NCBI RefSeq assembly: GCF_001039355.2
Contig: NW_019773721.1
Coordinates: 1-22,658, forward strand
From: Lingula anatina
Taxonomy: Eukaryota > Brachiopoda > Lingulata > Lingulida > Lingulidae
Reading direction: 5' to 3'
Length of the DNA stretch: 22,658 bases
Positions 9,847-19,880 of this stretch are shown piece by piece. The notes under the pieces are model-generated. The model was given only the letters and a program-made list of their open reading frames with translations, was not told the DNA's origin and ran no database searches. The first letter of the stretch is position 1. Each line of letters opens with the position of its first letter. Made by a program: the position numbers and the translations under genes.

Positions 9847-12130
9847 ATGATGATCATTGAGGGAAAACCATGATCACTTACTCTTCTCACACTTACAGGA
9901 AAGAAACAGGACTAAAATACAGCTTCAATTGGAAATTTTTCTAGAAATTATATATATATATTTTTTGTCAGAATTATATGAAAAGAAAATTGTATTACTT
10001 ATTATTTTTTAACTTACAAGAATGATTCTTAGGATTGACATACAACTCAAATGAGAATCAATCATTTTTTTATTGACTTTATGTAATTTTTGTGAAATTT
10101 TCATTTTTCTCATTCTGGCATTTTCTAAGTATGAACTAGAACTCTCATCTGCCTGAAGCCTTATGCTTTTACTTTTATCAGCATTACCTGTACATTTGTA
10201 CATTATCTGTACAGTATTTGTCTGTACATTTTGCAGGTTTGCTGCCTTGTTTGTAAAATTACTTCAAAAGTTAGATTATTGAATTTTATAACCTATTCGC
10301 TTATTGTTATTTATATATTCACGTGGCATGAAAATGGGCGCCCCCTCTCCCCCCCTCCCCCCACGCATCATGCCCTAAGGACTAACGTGACTGCAAAAAG
10401 TGACAGAGAGTAAGCTCACCCCCTTCCCCCTTTATCCACCCAACCCTGCCCCTTATACCTTTAACACTAGATTGCTGCTTCACATCACGCGTTTCTCTAC
10501 AGTTCGTGCAGTTCATGCAGTCTGCAACAATTTGGGGAGAGACAGGTGAAATATAGATTCTGCCAAAATGTTTGCAAAGGTTTAAGACGACGTACTTTGG
10601 GCAAGTGCAGTTATCAGGGCTATTAAACAATTTTGTAACTTGGGCATGGAAACTTGATTCACGTCTGTGATATGAAAGGTTTTTTTTACAGTGATGTGAT
10701 AAATAAACCGCGAGTGTCGATCAAATCTTTCGAAGTTTCTATTTACATAAAGGGACATTGCTTTTAAGGATAATGGTAAATGTTTACACCACTCAAAATC
10801 AATAAAAATGACATATTTTCTCTTACATGCAAATTAGATTGCCTTGAGTTATTATCTGGACGGAAGAGACTTTCATCTCTGTAACGCAGCCAGTGCAAGC
10901 ACAATCTAAATAACGCTGCAAAGGAAGTTGTCAGAGGGAGGGCTCATAGTCCTCTATTGTTTGACATCAGTATTTTGAAAGATTTCAGGAATACAATCAG
11001 ACAAGTATTTTCGGAGATTTTAAAGAGATACATAAATAATCAGAATCATCGGTAATATGAGAAAGGTATCAGAGGTGGATTCAAATGTTTTTTTAAATAA
11101 GATTGTACGTTATAAAATTGACACACAAAATCTTCAGACAAATTACACTGGTACTGTTGTGCCTTAAATAACGAAATAAGGATAACATGCTGGTAATTTC
11201 AGTTGCCAATAGTGCCAACCAATGAAAAGCTAAAAGCTATTGTGACATAACACCGGGTTAAGCATACAATATTATAAGAGATGCTCTGTAACCTAGGCAC
11301 CTCATTCATAACCACGTGTACATAACGATTAGTCTGCGACAAAAAGACTCAATATGCTACACCCGATGCTGCCCTGTATATATGTCTGCATGCTGTTTAA
11401 TCCAGGTAGGATATCGTAACGCTATGCCAGCGTTTGATGATTTTAATCAGAATTTTCATTTTGTTAACAGTGTTTAATTTCATTTTGCAAAGTTGAAAAA
11501 ATGTTAGATTTTAGACTCTAAATAGATATCATTGTTATTTTTATGCGTCATACTGCGGCACAGTTTGGATCAGTGACTGTAACTTCCCTCTCACTGTCAA
11601 CTGAAACCCAAAGCAGAGCTACCTTTATCTCCGAAATTCCTGGAATTGTTTGACTAAAGAGGTAGAAACATTTTGGCCGACATATTGGTCCACTTTAACA
11701 CAAAATAAATTGAGGGCAAACGCTCCACCTGTTTTTATCGAACCTCAGTTGTTCATTTTTTTTCTTTTTATCTTTGGCAAAAGGATTTCTCTCAAACGTA
11801 TATATAACAAGGTAGCAAAGCTGTCAAATGTACAGACAAAAACAGAAAATAAAGATGCAAAATAGGTCATTTTGTCAAATTTGATGCAATAATAAATAAT
11901 GCTTATAATAGCAAAGTCAATCAACAATGAATATTAATCATGCAAAGCAGCTAACAGTAACATGGTCAATAACAGAAGGGAATCCAGAGATATTTTCTGA
12001 CAGTATTCCAAGTTATCTTTGTTGATCCATCCTCCATTTTTGGTCTTCCAAGAGAAAAAATAGATACCTTTCAATGTAAAATTTAAAATCTGACCATCAT
12101 CTGAAAGACCCAGAAGACGGCCTCAATCCA
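9847..12130. other. Non-coding AT-rich interval
   Basis: I find no supported exon on either strand. It contains a cluster of four TGTACA palindromes (10189–10228) and two C-rich tracts (10340–10451). Short open frames here lack splice context, codon pattern or family motifs. Confidence 0.5.
10340..10451 (-). repeat. Two C-rich tracts with G-quadruplex potential on the minus strand
   Basis: The plus strand has C runs of 5, 7 and 6 at about 10340–10362 and again CCCCC/CCCCC/CCC/CCC/CCCC at about 10421–10451. The minus strand therefore carries clustered G runs compatible with G-quadruplex formation. They stand out from the AT-rich surroundings. Confidence 0.6.
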
Positions 12131-12134
12131 CCCC

Positions 12135-12342
12135 TGCAATAAGATTACAGTTTCTGGACCATGAGAGTTCAAATTCACATAATGAAAATCCCAATATTTG
12201 AAAAATGTTGACAGTGCATAAAATAATCAATCTGCTCTTGCAATAACATTACAGTTTCAGGACCATGAGAGTTCAAATTCACATATTGAAAAACAAAACA
12301 ATCCTTGCAGCAGTGTCCAAAATAGGATTTTCTTCTTTTTAT
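12135..12342 (+). repeat. Tandem duplication, 104-bp period
   Basis: Starting at 12135 and 12239, about 50 bases are nearly identical, including GGACCATGAGAGTTCAAA; the remainder of each unit is more diverged. The second unit runs into the dispersed ~160-bp repeat that begins at about 12307. Confidence 0.8.
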
Positions 12343-12504
12343 GCAAGATAACATAATGCTTAACAGCGTAATGACAATCAATTTTTAATGATAAAGTAAA
12401 AGTATCATGGATATTCAGCAAATGTAACTAGTAAAGGTCTTCAAGCCAATGGAATTTCAAAGTCACACCTTGAAAATGTCGATGTGTAAAAATTTTAATT
12501 CTAA

Positions 12505-12540
<36 letters not shown>

Positions 12541-13165
12541 GATATGATTTCCAGAAAAGATAACCGATAAGGCTGGTTTTCCAACTGAAGCTATATTTTA
12601 GTCCTATGCTACTCTTCTATAAGTTTGAGAAGAGTGACATGGTTTTCCTTTAATGGTCACTATGGAGGCAGTGTTCAAAATAGGATTGTCTTCAATTTTG
12701 ATACAATATTACACAATGCTTAACAGTATAATGACCATCAACTTTTATTAATAAAATAAAAGTATCATTGAAATTTAAAAAATGTGATATGGAAAGGTCT
12801 TCAAGGCCATGGAAATTCAGAGTCACATCTTCAAAATGCCAAAATGTAAACAAAAGATAACAGTACTGAAATGATTTTCTTTCCATTTTCAACACCTTTT
12901 TTTACATAAAACAAAATAATTAATTTACTGTCATTTTTAAATGATCAACTAAGAAAGTTGTTGACATAGGAAAATTATCAACAGAACAATTTTAATTGTC
13001 CAGTTTCCTCCATTCTGAGATTCTGAACATAGTGAATGATTTACTCTGACAAACTGTAATGAAATGGGTTTTCCTTTTTGACACTTTATTACACATTACA
13101 CAATAAAAGGTTTACCATCATTTTTATATAATCAACAAGCAATATTGTTAAGATGCAGAAAATGT
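12307..13165 (+). repeat. Degenerate direct repeats of the dispersed family (about four units)
   Basis: Units begin near 12307, 12665, 12870 and 13050. The first two share long collinear stretches: CAAAATAGGATT, AATGCTTAACAG, TAAAAGTATCAT, AAAGGTCTTCAAG and AAAGTCACA-like. The last two keep only the TTTTC…ACA…TCATTTTTA…ATCAAC portion. A 34-base poly(A) (12506–12539) interrupts the first interval. Confidence 0.7.
12506..12539 (+). repeat. Poly(A) tract, 34 bases
   Basis: This is an uninterrupted run of A in the middle of the repeat region. No gene-like or SINE-like sequence precedes it, so it is probably microsatellite expansion; its length is likely to be polymorphic or misassembled. Confidence 0.95.
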
Positions 13166-13219
13166 CAAAACAACACCTTTACATATCTAATTAGTTCAAA
13201 AATGAGACTATTAACATGC

Positions 13220-14050
13220 CTGAGAATTAAATTTGAGGAAAAAACACATATATACAAAAAAGGCATAACATCACCAAAACTTAACCAATCAAGCTTATTT
13301 TCGAACTTAATCTGTATTTCAGTAAGACTGATCTCTCCTGTGAATTTCAAGACAGTTGGCTGATCATATTTTCCTTGAAATGTGTTATTGGTGTTGCATG
13401 TATATTGTAAAAAGTGAGAAAAACAGCATAATTTTTATAAAAATGGCCCTATCATGCTGATTTTCGAACGTGACCTGTGTATTGTAAATATTCATCAGTT
13501 CTGTAAATTTTAAGTCAAAAGGTAAAACGGTTTTTCACTTATCATGTTATCGGTGTTGCATATATGCTGAAAAAAAGTGAAAAAAAGCATAACTTCCATA
13601 AAAATGGCCTGATCATCCTGATTTTCAAACGTTACCTGCGTATGTTGAATATTCATCAGTTCTGTAAGTTTCAAGCCAAAAGGTAAAACGGTTTTTCACT
13701 TATCGTGTTATTAGTGTTGCATTTATGCTGAAAAAAGTGAAAAAAAAAAAAAAACCAGCATAACTTCTATGAAAATGGCCTGATCTTGCTGATTTTCGGA
13801 CTTTACCTGTGTATTATGACTATTCATGAGTTCTGTAAGTTTCCAGCCAAAACTTAAAACGGTTTTTCACTTATCGTGTTATCGGTGTTGCCTATGTGCT
13901 GAAAAAAGTGAAAAAACAGCATAATTTCTACATAAATGGCCCGATCACGCTGATTTTCGAACTTGACCTGCGTATAATAGATATTCATCAGTTCCGTAAG
14001 TTTCAAGCCAAGAGGAAATATGGTTTTCCACTTATCGTGTTATCGGTGAA
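13220..14050 (+). repeat. Tandem array with ~161-bp period (four clear units plus one degenerate unit)
   Basis: Units start at GTGTTATY: 13382, 13544, 13705 and 13876, with the next partial unit at 14037, giving periods of 162, 161, 171 and 161 bp (the long one has an expanded A run). Each unit holds GTGTTGCAT, GTGAAAAA, AGCATAA, ATGGCC, CTGATTTTCG, ATTCATCAGTTC, TTTCAAGCCAA and GGTTTTTCACTTATC in that order. A diverged first unit covers 13220–13381. It is immediately followed by a GAC microsatellite and a hairpin. Confidence 0.92.
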
Positions 14051-14056
14051 AGTGCA

Positions 14057-14141
14057 TGGCGACGACGACGACGCGACGGCGACGACAGACGCAGGTGACG
14101 GCTATATGTACAGACACTTCTGTGTCTGTACATAAAAAGGT
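14057..14141 (+). mobile_element. Terminal module: GAC microsatellite and perfect hairpin (pearl/HINE-like 3' end)
   Basis: After the last 161-bp unit comes a (GAC)n/(GCGAC) microsatellite (about 14058–14095). A perfect hairpin follows: GTACAGACAC (14108–14117), loop TTCT, GTGTCTGTAC (14122–14131), and then ATAAAAAGG. Tandem core repeats, a short microsatellite and a 3' hairpin near the terminus form the plan of pearl elements and Helentron-associated interspersed elements, known from bivalves and other invertebrates. The array is therefore probably the core of one such non-autonomous element. The 5' boundary is not resolved and no Rep/helicase gene is present. Confidence 0.6.
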
Positions 14142-14609
14142 TGTCTCACCCCAAATTCCATGTGCTTTTATTTACAAAGAATCACGTCACAGTGTCTTTT
14201 ATTCCAGATACCATATCTAACATGATGAATGATGCAGAAAATACAAAATATAGTGGTGACTTATATCTGTATTTCATGACATTTATCTAAATTTAAAACA
14301 TGTACCCCCTCAAATCCAATTTTCTACTGTTGTTCCCATAGAGTTAACAAAATGTCCATAAAATTGAAAAGGCATCAGCAAGTGTCACCAAATTTACACA
14401 CAATTAGCATAAAGATGCGCTCGTTAAAAGTTTTGTGGCTAATAGCATGGGTGTCTACCTCGCATTACAATTACACGTTACATCATACTGGCGTAATCAC
14501 TTTTCTTTTTTTCTTTTTTAAACAAATGGGTAACTGCAAAATCAACATAAAAACATAAGTGCAATATTTACAGAGGTGCAACATTACAGTGTCAATGTCA
14601 AAGGTAACA
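14142..14609 (-). mobile_element. Probable 3' LTR of the Ty3-like remnant
   Basis: On the minus strand, 78 bases after the pol stop, there is a purine tract GGGGAGGAGA (14622–14613) resembling a polypurine tract. A segment beginning TGTTACC (14609) and ending GAGACA (14142) follows directly. AATAAA signals lie near its end (plus-strand TTTATT at about 14168 and in the 14190s). TG…CA ends, the adjacent purine tract and the poly(A) signals fit a 468-bp 3' LTR. No second LTR copy was found for comparison, so the boundaries are tentative. Confidence 0.45.
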
Positions 14610-14686
14610 AAGTCTCCTCCCCGTTTATTAATTTTTTTAGATTACTGATTGCCAGTTTCTTTGATATAAACTCCTTTGAGACATAG

Positions 14687-16715
14687 TTACAAAACATAAA
14701 CTTTAAGATATCTAGGAGTTTGTCTTTTTTTCGTAGAACGTCTGAGAGTTTCAGTTGGTTGTTCACATGGATCTGACGAAGTTTGAACTTCTTCTTTTCT
14801 GTTGTTTTCGTCCATTTGTGAATGAAATTCATGGAGAGAGTCAAAGTCAATGTGAGATTCTTTGTAGTTGTCGGCAGTATCTACGTTTTCATAGTCTGAC
14901 AAAGAACACTCTGAATCATCGGAGTAGTCACTACATATATGGACCTTTCTCCATTTATACTCGGGAACCTTATAGCAGTCCGACTGTTTAACTCTATAGG
15001 ACATAGCTCGTAACTGATTTCCTATGAATATTTGAACATTGCACCATTGACCGTCGACTTTTACCACCATGTAGCGATCTCGGTCGTAAATCCTTGTCTT
15101 GTCATGATGTAAATAAACGATATCTCCTACACGGAGATTGCTATTGTTACCTATTGGTTTTGAAGGCGCTTTAGACAGCATACTACTGTTGTAAAGTTAA
15201 TTACTTACGTTTACACTAATTACAATTAGTAATGAAAGGGAAGTCAAATAGATGAAAAGTTAGAGTGATATTGAGTGCAAATTAAGTTTCATCGCGTGTC
15301 AACAAGTGTAGAACATGTTTTTAGTGTCAGAAGAAGATGGAAAAGGTCAAAGTCAATAACATTTAATGTGATTGGTTAATTTCATAACAGAATTTAATTT
15401 TAATCAACTGTTTATCACATGATAACTAAGTTTTGGACATGATTCAAGTATGAGTAATGCAAATAGTATTTTGGATGAGTTTAGTTGAAAACAAGGTTCT
15501 TAGGCATTACCTAATAAGGGAATGTTCTATGGTAAAATAAACATGACAAGGGAAAGTTTCTGGAAATCACGCCATAAACAATAAAAAGAACATAATTACA
15601 CGCGTGATCAGTACGGAGAATTAGAGTATAAATATGGGTAAATTTGTATGAAAATAAAGTGGTGAATAAATGATTGAAGACTCCAGAATCTCGTCGGCGT
15701 TATAATACTACTTTCGTGGCTTTTCGCCCTTACTGAATCTTGATCCATAATCAGTTTTCTGCCTGAAGTAGGGATTTGTCGACAGGTGAATTGATCCCTC
15801 TGAAAAAGCATTTCCCTCGCAGACAAACCTCCTCGGCCCATTCTAGAATTGAGCTGAGCAACGCATAGGCTGAGAGTAGTTTGAGAAATAGAATCACGTG
15901 ATGGATCTTTACGTAGAATTTCATCTTGAAGCTCCTGAACTGCCTCTTCTGCAACTGGATTTTTATTGATATTTTTGGGACGTACAATCTCTGACTAATC
16001 TAGACAATCGAAGAGACTCATCTGACACTCATGACTTGAATCCAGGAGCAGGGTCAGTACGAATGACAGCAAAGGGACCGTCAAGTGGTCGCATTTATGC
16101 ACATAGTTGAATGAGGCCTTCTCGTATACTCTCCTTAGTTTCGTCCTTCACAAAACACGCGGTTGTGAGTGAAGTGACGGTTTCTCTTACAATCAGTATA
16201 TTTTGTGAGTGATGTTTTGCAAATGATGCTCCGACTGTAGGTGGGGGTTCTTCCGAAGACTGTTTCTGTTGAAGATGAGGAATTTTTTTCAAGGAAGCAC
16301 ACTGGTGGCATGAACGAGATACCTCGTCGGCTTTTTTTGTCTTAATTTAAAGCGTAAAAGTAGCGTTTTACTACCCTTTTTAGATGATAGCCAGACGGGT
16401 GCTCCAGACAAATGTGGAGAGCAGTAAGAAGTCCGCTTAATACTTGCCTGGGACTACTGTAAGTTCCCGTTCGTTTTCCAAAGGTGATTGGCAGTGCACT
16501 ATTAGAAGACCATAGTTTGCGATAGTAAGACCCTCGACGCCTAGATAACGTTTCACGTTAGACACTCCGCTGTTTTTTCTACTTGGTCGCGTACCAGCAG
16601 GTGTTGCACAGAAACGTAATATCTGCTGGCTAATGAGAGAAATGTAGATACACGTGGGCTTGCAGAAAACTCTCCTCTACATAACTAAACATGTGCTTGG
16701 ACGCGCCCCTTAGCA
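14687..16715 (-). pseudogene. Decayed Ty3-like retrotransposon pol (RNase H end, integrase, C-terminal tail), interrupted by an insertion
   Basis: Translating the minus strand from 16715 downward gives, in order: the RNase H C-terminal part ([15 protein letters not shown], about 16675–16630), the linker (VKRYLG), the integrase zinc-finger region (EHPSGYHLKRV; CHQC at about 16310), the catalytic core (LIVRETVTSLTT; RTDPAPGF near 16040; GLSAREM…QRDQF at about 15800) and the C-terminal domain (RVGDIVYL…DRYMVV…QLRAMSYRVKQSDCYKVP, 15130–14970) with a serine- and acid-rich tail ending at 14687. It is inactive: in-frame stops are seen at 16685–16687, 16437–16439, 16342–16344, 16095–16097 and 16029–16031, several frameshifts are present, the first catalytic Asp region is deleted, and a 517-bp insertion splits it at 15188–15704. 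gag and reverse transcriptase are missing. The family is common in marine invertebrate genomes. Confidence 0.85.
15180..15712. mobile_element. 517-bp nested insertion flanked by 8-bp direct repeats
   Basis: ATACTACT occurs at 15180–15187 and again at 15705–15712, bracketing 517 bp with no similarity to the surrounding pol remnant. Without the insert and one repeat copy, the pol reading frame runs straight across the junction, so this is a target-site duplication from a secondary insertion. An 8-bp duplication suggests a hAT-like DNA transposon, but the ends lack clear inverted repeats. Alternatively, TATAAATA at 15627–15634 and AATAAA at 15653–15658 near one end, with a TGTTGT start, resemble a solo LTR. 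Confidence 0.75.
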
Positions 16716-16739
16716 AGTGCCACGCCCCTAGGATGTCGC

Positions 16740-16931
16740 GGCGCCCGAGCCTAGACTAGAAAGACTTATTATAAGGTCGTATTTAAATGAGACATTAAGG
16801 TAGATATAAAGAGAACAGGTGGTGGGTAGAGAGCAGGACTTAGGCAGTGGGAATAAAGCTGTTTGGAAATCCACGACTCTTGTTGATCACTTCTTCTCGA
16901 TCTGTGAACCTAAAAATCAAACCTTACGACA
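16740..16931 (+). mobile_element. Possible LTR fragment or promoter-like segment
   Basis: This segment has a TATAAA (16805–16810) and, about 45 bp later, AATAAA (16852–16857), and it ends …CTTACGACA before CATACTGGCG. This spacing is typical of the promoter–poly(A) portion of an LTR, in the orientation opposite to the adjacent pol remnant. No partner LTR or clear target duplication was found, so it may be coincidence. Confidence 0.25.
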
Positions 16932-18540
16932 TCATACTGGCGTTGCGTTCCTGCAGGAAATCACTCGCTAAAAAACTGTGAGCAAGTGTGCTGTCATGAT
17001 TAAGCCTGGAATTAACCCCGAAGTCATCTCTTGCAGATTAGTGAGATTTTTGATTAGCAAAAGTTGCTAAAAGGTACAAATTTCTATTAGCATTTTCTTA
17101 TATCAATTAAATAAAACCACCACACATCAGTTTGTATGCTAACATACATGGAGGAAGACACAGGACAGCATTAAAACACAAAAATAAATTATTAAACAGA
17201 CTAAATGTGTAAGTAATGTACATAATATTTTAAGAAAAACTTATGCGTGCCTTAGGAATATTAGGTCGAAGCCAAGATCCAAGTTTATACTGTTGTACCC
17301 AACAGGCCGATCTGAATGTGTTATTGTCTGAATCGTCCTTTATATCTGCTTCTTGTAGATATCTTTGTAAAAGGCGTATGGAGTAGTAGTCTAACGTGTT
17401 TTGCCTATAAAAATATTAGAACTTTTTTCAATTACCAATGTTAGAAAGCATGAAAATGATAAACATTCACACACACACATACAGTATCTCTTAAATGGGC
17501 CAAACCTCTTTTTTTTTAAACAACGTTTATTCAAAAGAAATGGAGGCAAGGCTACTTTAGTCACTCACTTTTTTTGGGTTTGTCACTTTTTACTTTCCTT
17601 TTTTTTGTTGTTGTTGTCCTGTTTCGTCTTTTCTTTTACTGCTTCCACAATGTTACTGAACAAGGCATTTCAGCGAGGATTACTCCAGCAATATCGCGAG
17701 CCCGACATAAATGCCCGTGTTATATCTTCTTTGCGATTTCTGATAAATCAAAATCAACTTATAACGTGCAATATGGGATGGAACACAATGAGTACGCGTA
17801 CCTCTGTAAATTTACCGGATCATTCCATCTTTGAAATACGTTAGTATACAGGTATATTTTTTTTCTTCGTGTTGTTTACTTAAGTTTTCAATACGGCACT
17901 TGGTAGTTCTTTGTCCAGTTTTATATATAATGAACTCTTGATGTTCCTGAATGTGAACTTCGAACTTTAAAAAATAAATGTTATGTCTTAAATACTTTAG
18001 CCCTTCCAATCCTGAATGATATATATATATATATCTGACCTTTCTTATATTTTAAAAAATATTTTCACTTGTTTAGATATACATTTTTACCTTTGTTATA
18101 AAAGGAAAAGCTATAACTTTTATGCAAATGCTCCACTTTGAATTTATTTTAAATACGGTGCTATGGGACCGTCAAAATTGGCCAAAATACAGCCGACTTT
18201 GAGATTGAGACGACTAAAAGTGTCTTTAAGCTTTATAAGTTCCTTTAGTTCCAAACCCACGGGTTCTTGTGTAACCAATTTTGTACAAATCGTCTAGTGT
18301 TTCGGAATTTGCATTCCAAGGTCTCCAATTAATAAAGATAACTCTGGGTTTTCAAATAATATTTGTAGACCCGCCCACTGTAAACGAACAACATTTTTGA
18401 TATATAAATTAAATAACGGCTGGATGACAAACACTTTAGCAGGTCTCAAATCCCGGATATGGTGATAATAATTATGATTTATACAAATTTACACATAATG
18501 ATTATTGTTTTTAAAGTCTATATCCATTGTAGTCTAGATG
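16932..18540. other. Non-coding interval without recognised features
   Basis: There are only AT-rich sequence, T-rich tracts (about 17510–17635) and a short TA microsatellite (18020–18034). An open stretch at 17401–17844 starts at TTG, spans T-runs and has no recognisable domain, so I do not call it a gene. Confidence 0.45.
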
Positions 18541-18846
18541 ATTGATGCAAAAATTGCTCAGAAGGTGGAAAAAGCATGAAACTTGGCACAAATGTTCTTT
18601 GGACTATGCTGATCATTTTCATGGGGAGTGCCCAAAATTTCAAAGCGTTGCTTAGCAACCGTTGCTAAGGAAGTGATTTACCTTAGTAACAAGCTAATTG
18701 GACCTTTCTTGTCCAGTTTAAAAGATTTAGAAAGGCTTTTAATAATGTCTCAAGCCATCAAAACTATCACTATACTATTTTAAGCCCAAATTAGCCATTG
18801 CAACAGTTGCTAGGCAGTATATTACCCTAGCAACAAGTATTTAATA
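18541..18846 (+). repeat. Left arm of a ~300-bp inverted repeat
   Basis: The arm matches the reverse complement of 20575–20875 over nearly its whole length with scattered substitutions and small indels (for example a 6-bp TTCTTT insertion near 18594). It contains GTTGCTTAGCAAC (18647–18659), which resembles an RFX X-box, and a hairpin of GTTGCTAGG (18806–18814) with CCTAGCAAC (18826–18834). Confidence 0.93.
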
Positions 18847-19111
18847 ACATATATTGTTTTTTTTTGTACACATATAAAGAACACATACAAATATCTCTGT
18901 AGTATTTGACATATCCTTCAATTCCTTCCCATCTTTTTGTTCACATTCTACATATACTAACATTTCTTAATTATTAAGATAGGTACATAAATATTGTATG
19001 CTTGAACAAGCCCAAATACAAAAATCTCCGGAGATCTATTAATGACCACACCTAAATTATCTTTTGCGGGGCGAATGATGCACGTCCAAACATTTTGTAC
19101 ATGTGGGCAAT

Positions 19112-19130
19112 CCCCCCCCCCCCCCCCCCC

Positions 19131-19162
<32 letters not shown>
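19112..19162 (+). repeat. C20–A31 homopolymer junction
   Basis: Twenty C residues (19112–19131) are followed directly by thirty-one A residues (19132–19162). It lies in the interior of the inverted-repeat element. Exact lengths are unreliable in any assembly. Confidence 0.95.
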
Positions 19163-19163
<1 letters not shown>

Positions 19164-19499
19164 GTACAGACTATTTTCCCTAGCAGTACTGCAAAATTCA
19201 CAAATTCATAAGATAAGCATAAGTATTGAATATTCTATAATTTATTCTGAATTGGAGCGACTTCAGTTTCGTGTGATCTGTTTCTTAAATGTTAGTTCCT
19301 AATTATCAGTACTCAAGCGTTTTTTTAAATATTTGTATGCCATTCACCTACACCTTTATCTGGTGATATTATATGGCTTCGGAGGATTGTTTATGTGAAA
19401 AAATATCTAATTTGGATACTGAATTAGCCCAGAAAGTTAGTGTTAATATTGATTTTTTTTTGTTGAGTTCCTCTAGAGAGAGGAAATTTCAAATGTCAT

Positions 19500-19880
19500 T
19501 TATAATATCATTGATGTAAAATAAACCATTTTTACAACATCTTTTATGGAAAATAGTTTTTCCATTTCTTTCAATTTTTGAATTTGACATAATGGTTGTG
19601 ATAGGATTTCATCTGGGGTTAAATTGGGATTTTCCTTAATTTCACTCAAAGAACCAATAATGTTTTGCCAAAAGGGATTAGAAGTTGCTTTTAGTGTTTT
19701 GAATCCACCTTTCGTTACTTCCGAGTCTTGCCAGTTTACCGAGAAAAGCGCTTTCCACTTACTCTTATTTTCTTCATAAAGAAATCTTTTAAGCCATGTA
19801 AATTTTAGAGCCTTGGTAAAAATTTTATTTGCGGTACCTTTTACAGTCCATTTTTTGATCAGACGCCATCCTTGCTCATT
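19500..19880 (-). pseudogene. LINE (non-LTR retrotransposon) ORF2 C-terminal remnant
   Basis: The minus strand is open for 126 codons without a Met start, flanked by stops. It reads …GWRLIKKW, TKALKFTWLKRFL, KWKALF, NPFWQNIIGSL and then DEILSQPLC. The KALKxTWLKR…KWK pattern, a following FW and then QPL are typical of the region after the reverse transcriptase domain in L1-like and related LINEs. Upstream a stop (TAA) breaks the frame, and beyond 19500 traces continue in another frame to about 19310. It is truncated and inactive; no RT motif is present. Confidence 0.6.

Noticed and set aside
12506-12539. Poly(A) tail of a processed pseudogene or SINE
   Set aside because: No gene-like or Pol III promoter-like sequence precedes it and no target duplication flanks it; it lies inside degenerate repeats.
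13382-14050. CRISPR-like regular repeats
   Set aside because: Units are ~161 bp, directly adjacent with no spacers, in a spliced-gene eukaryotic context; they are tandem repeats of a transposon core.
13896-14135. Plus-strand open frame across the repeat array and GAC microsatellite
   Set aside because: It is composed of the last 161-bp unit plus GAC repeats; the acidic residues come from the microsatellite.
14584-14850. Minus-strand 88-codon open frame
   Set aside because: It overlaps the 3' end of the retrotransposon C-terminal domain in another frame and has no family motif.
16602-16931. LTR starting at TGTTGCACAG
   Set aside because: The bases at 16602–16675 translate on the minus strand as the RNase H end of the pol remnant, so an LTR cannot start there; only 16740–16931 is kept as a weak candidate.
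17401-17844. Plus-strand open frame of 147 codons
   Set aside because: It begins at TTG rather than ATG, runs through T-rich low-complexity sequence and shows no recognisable domain or splice context.
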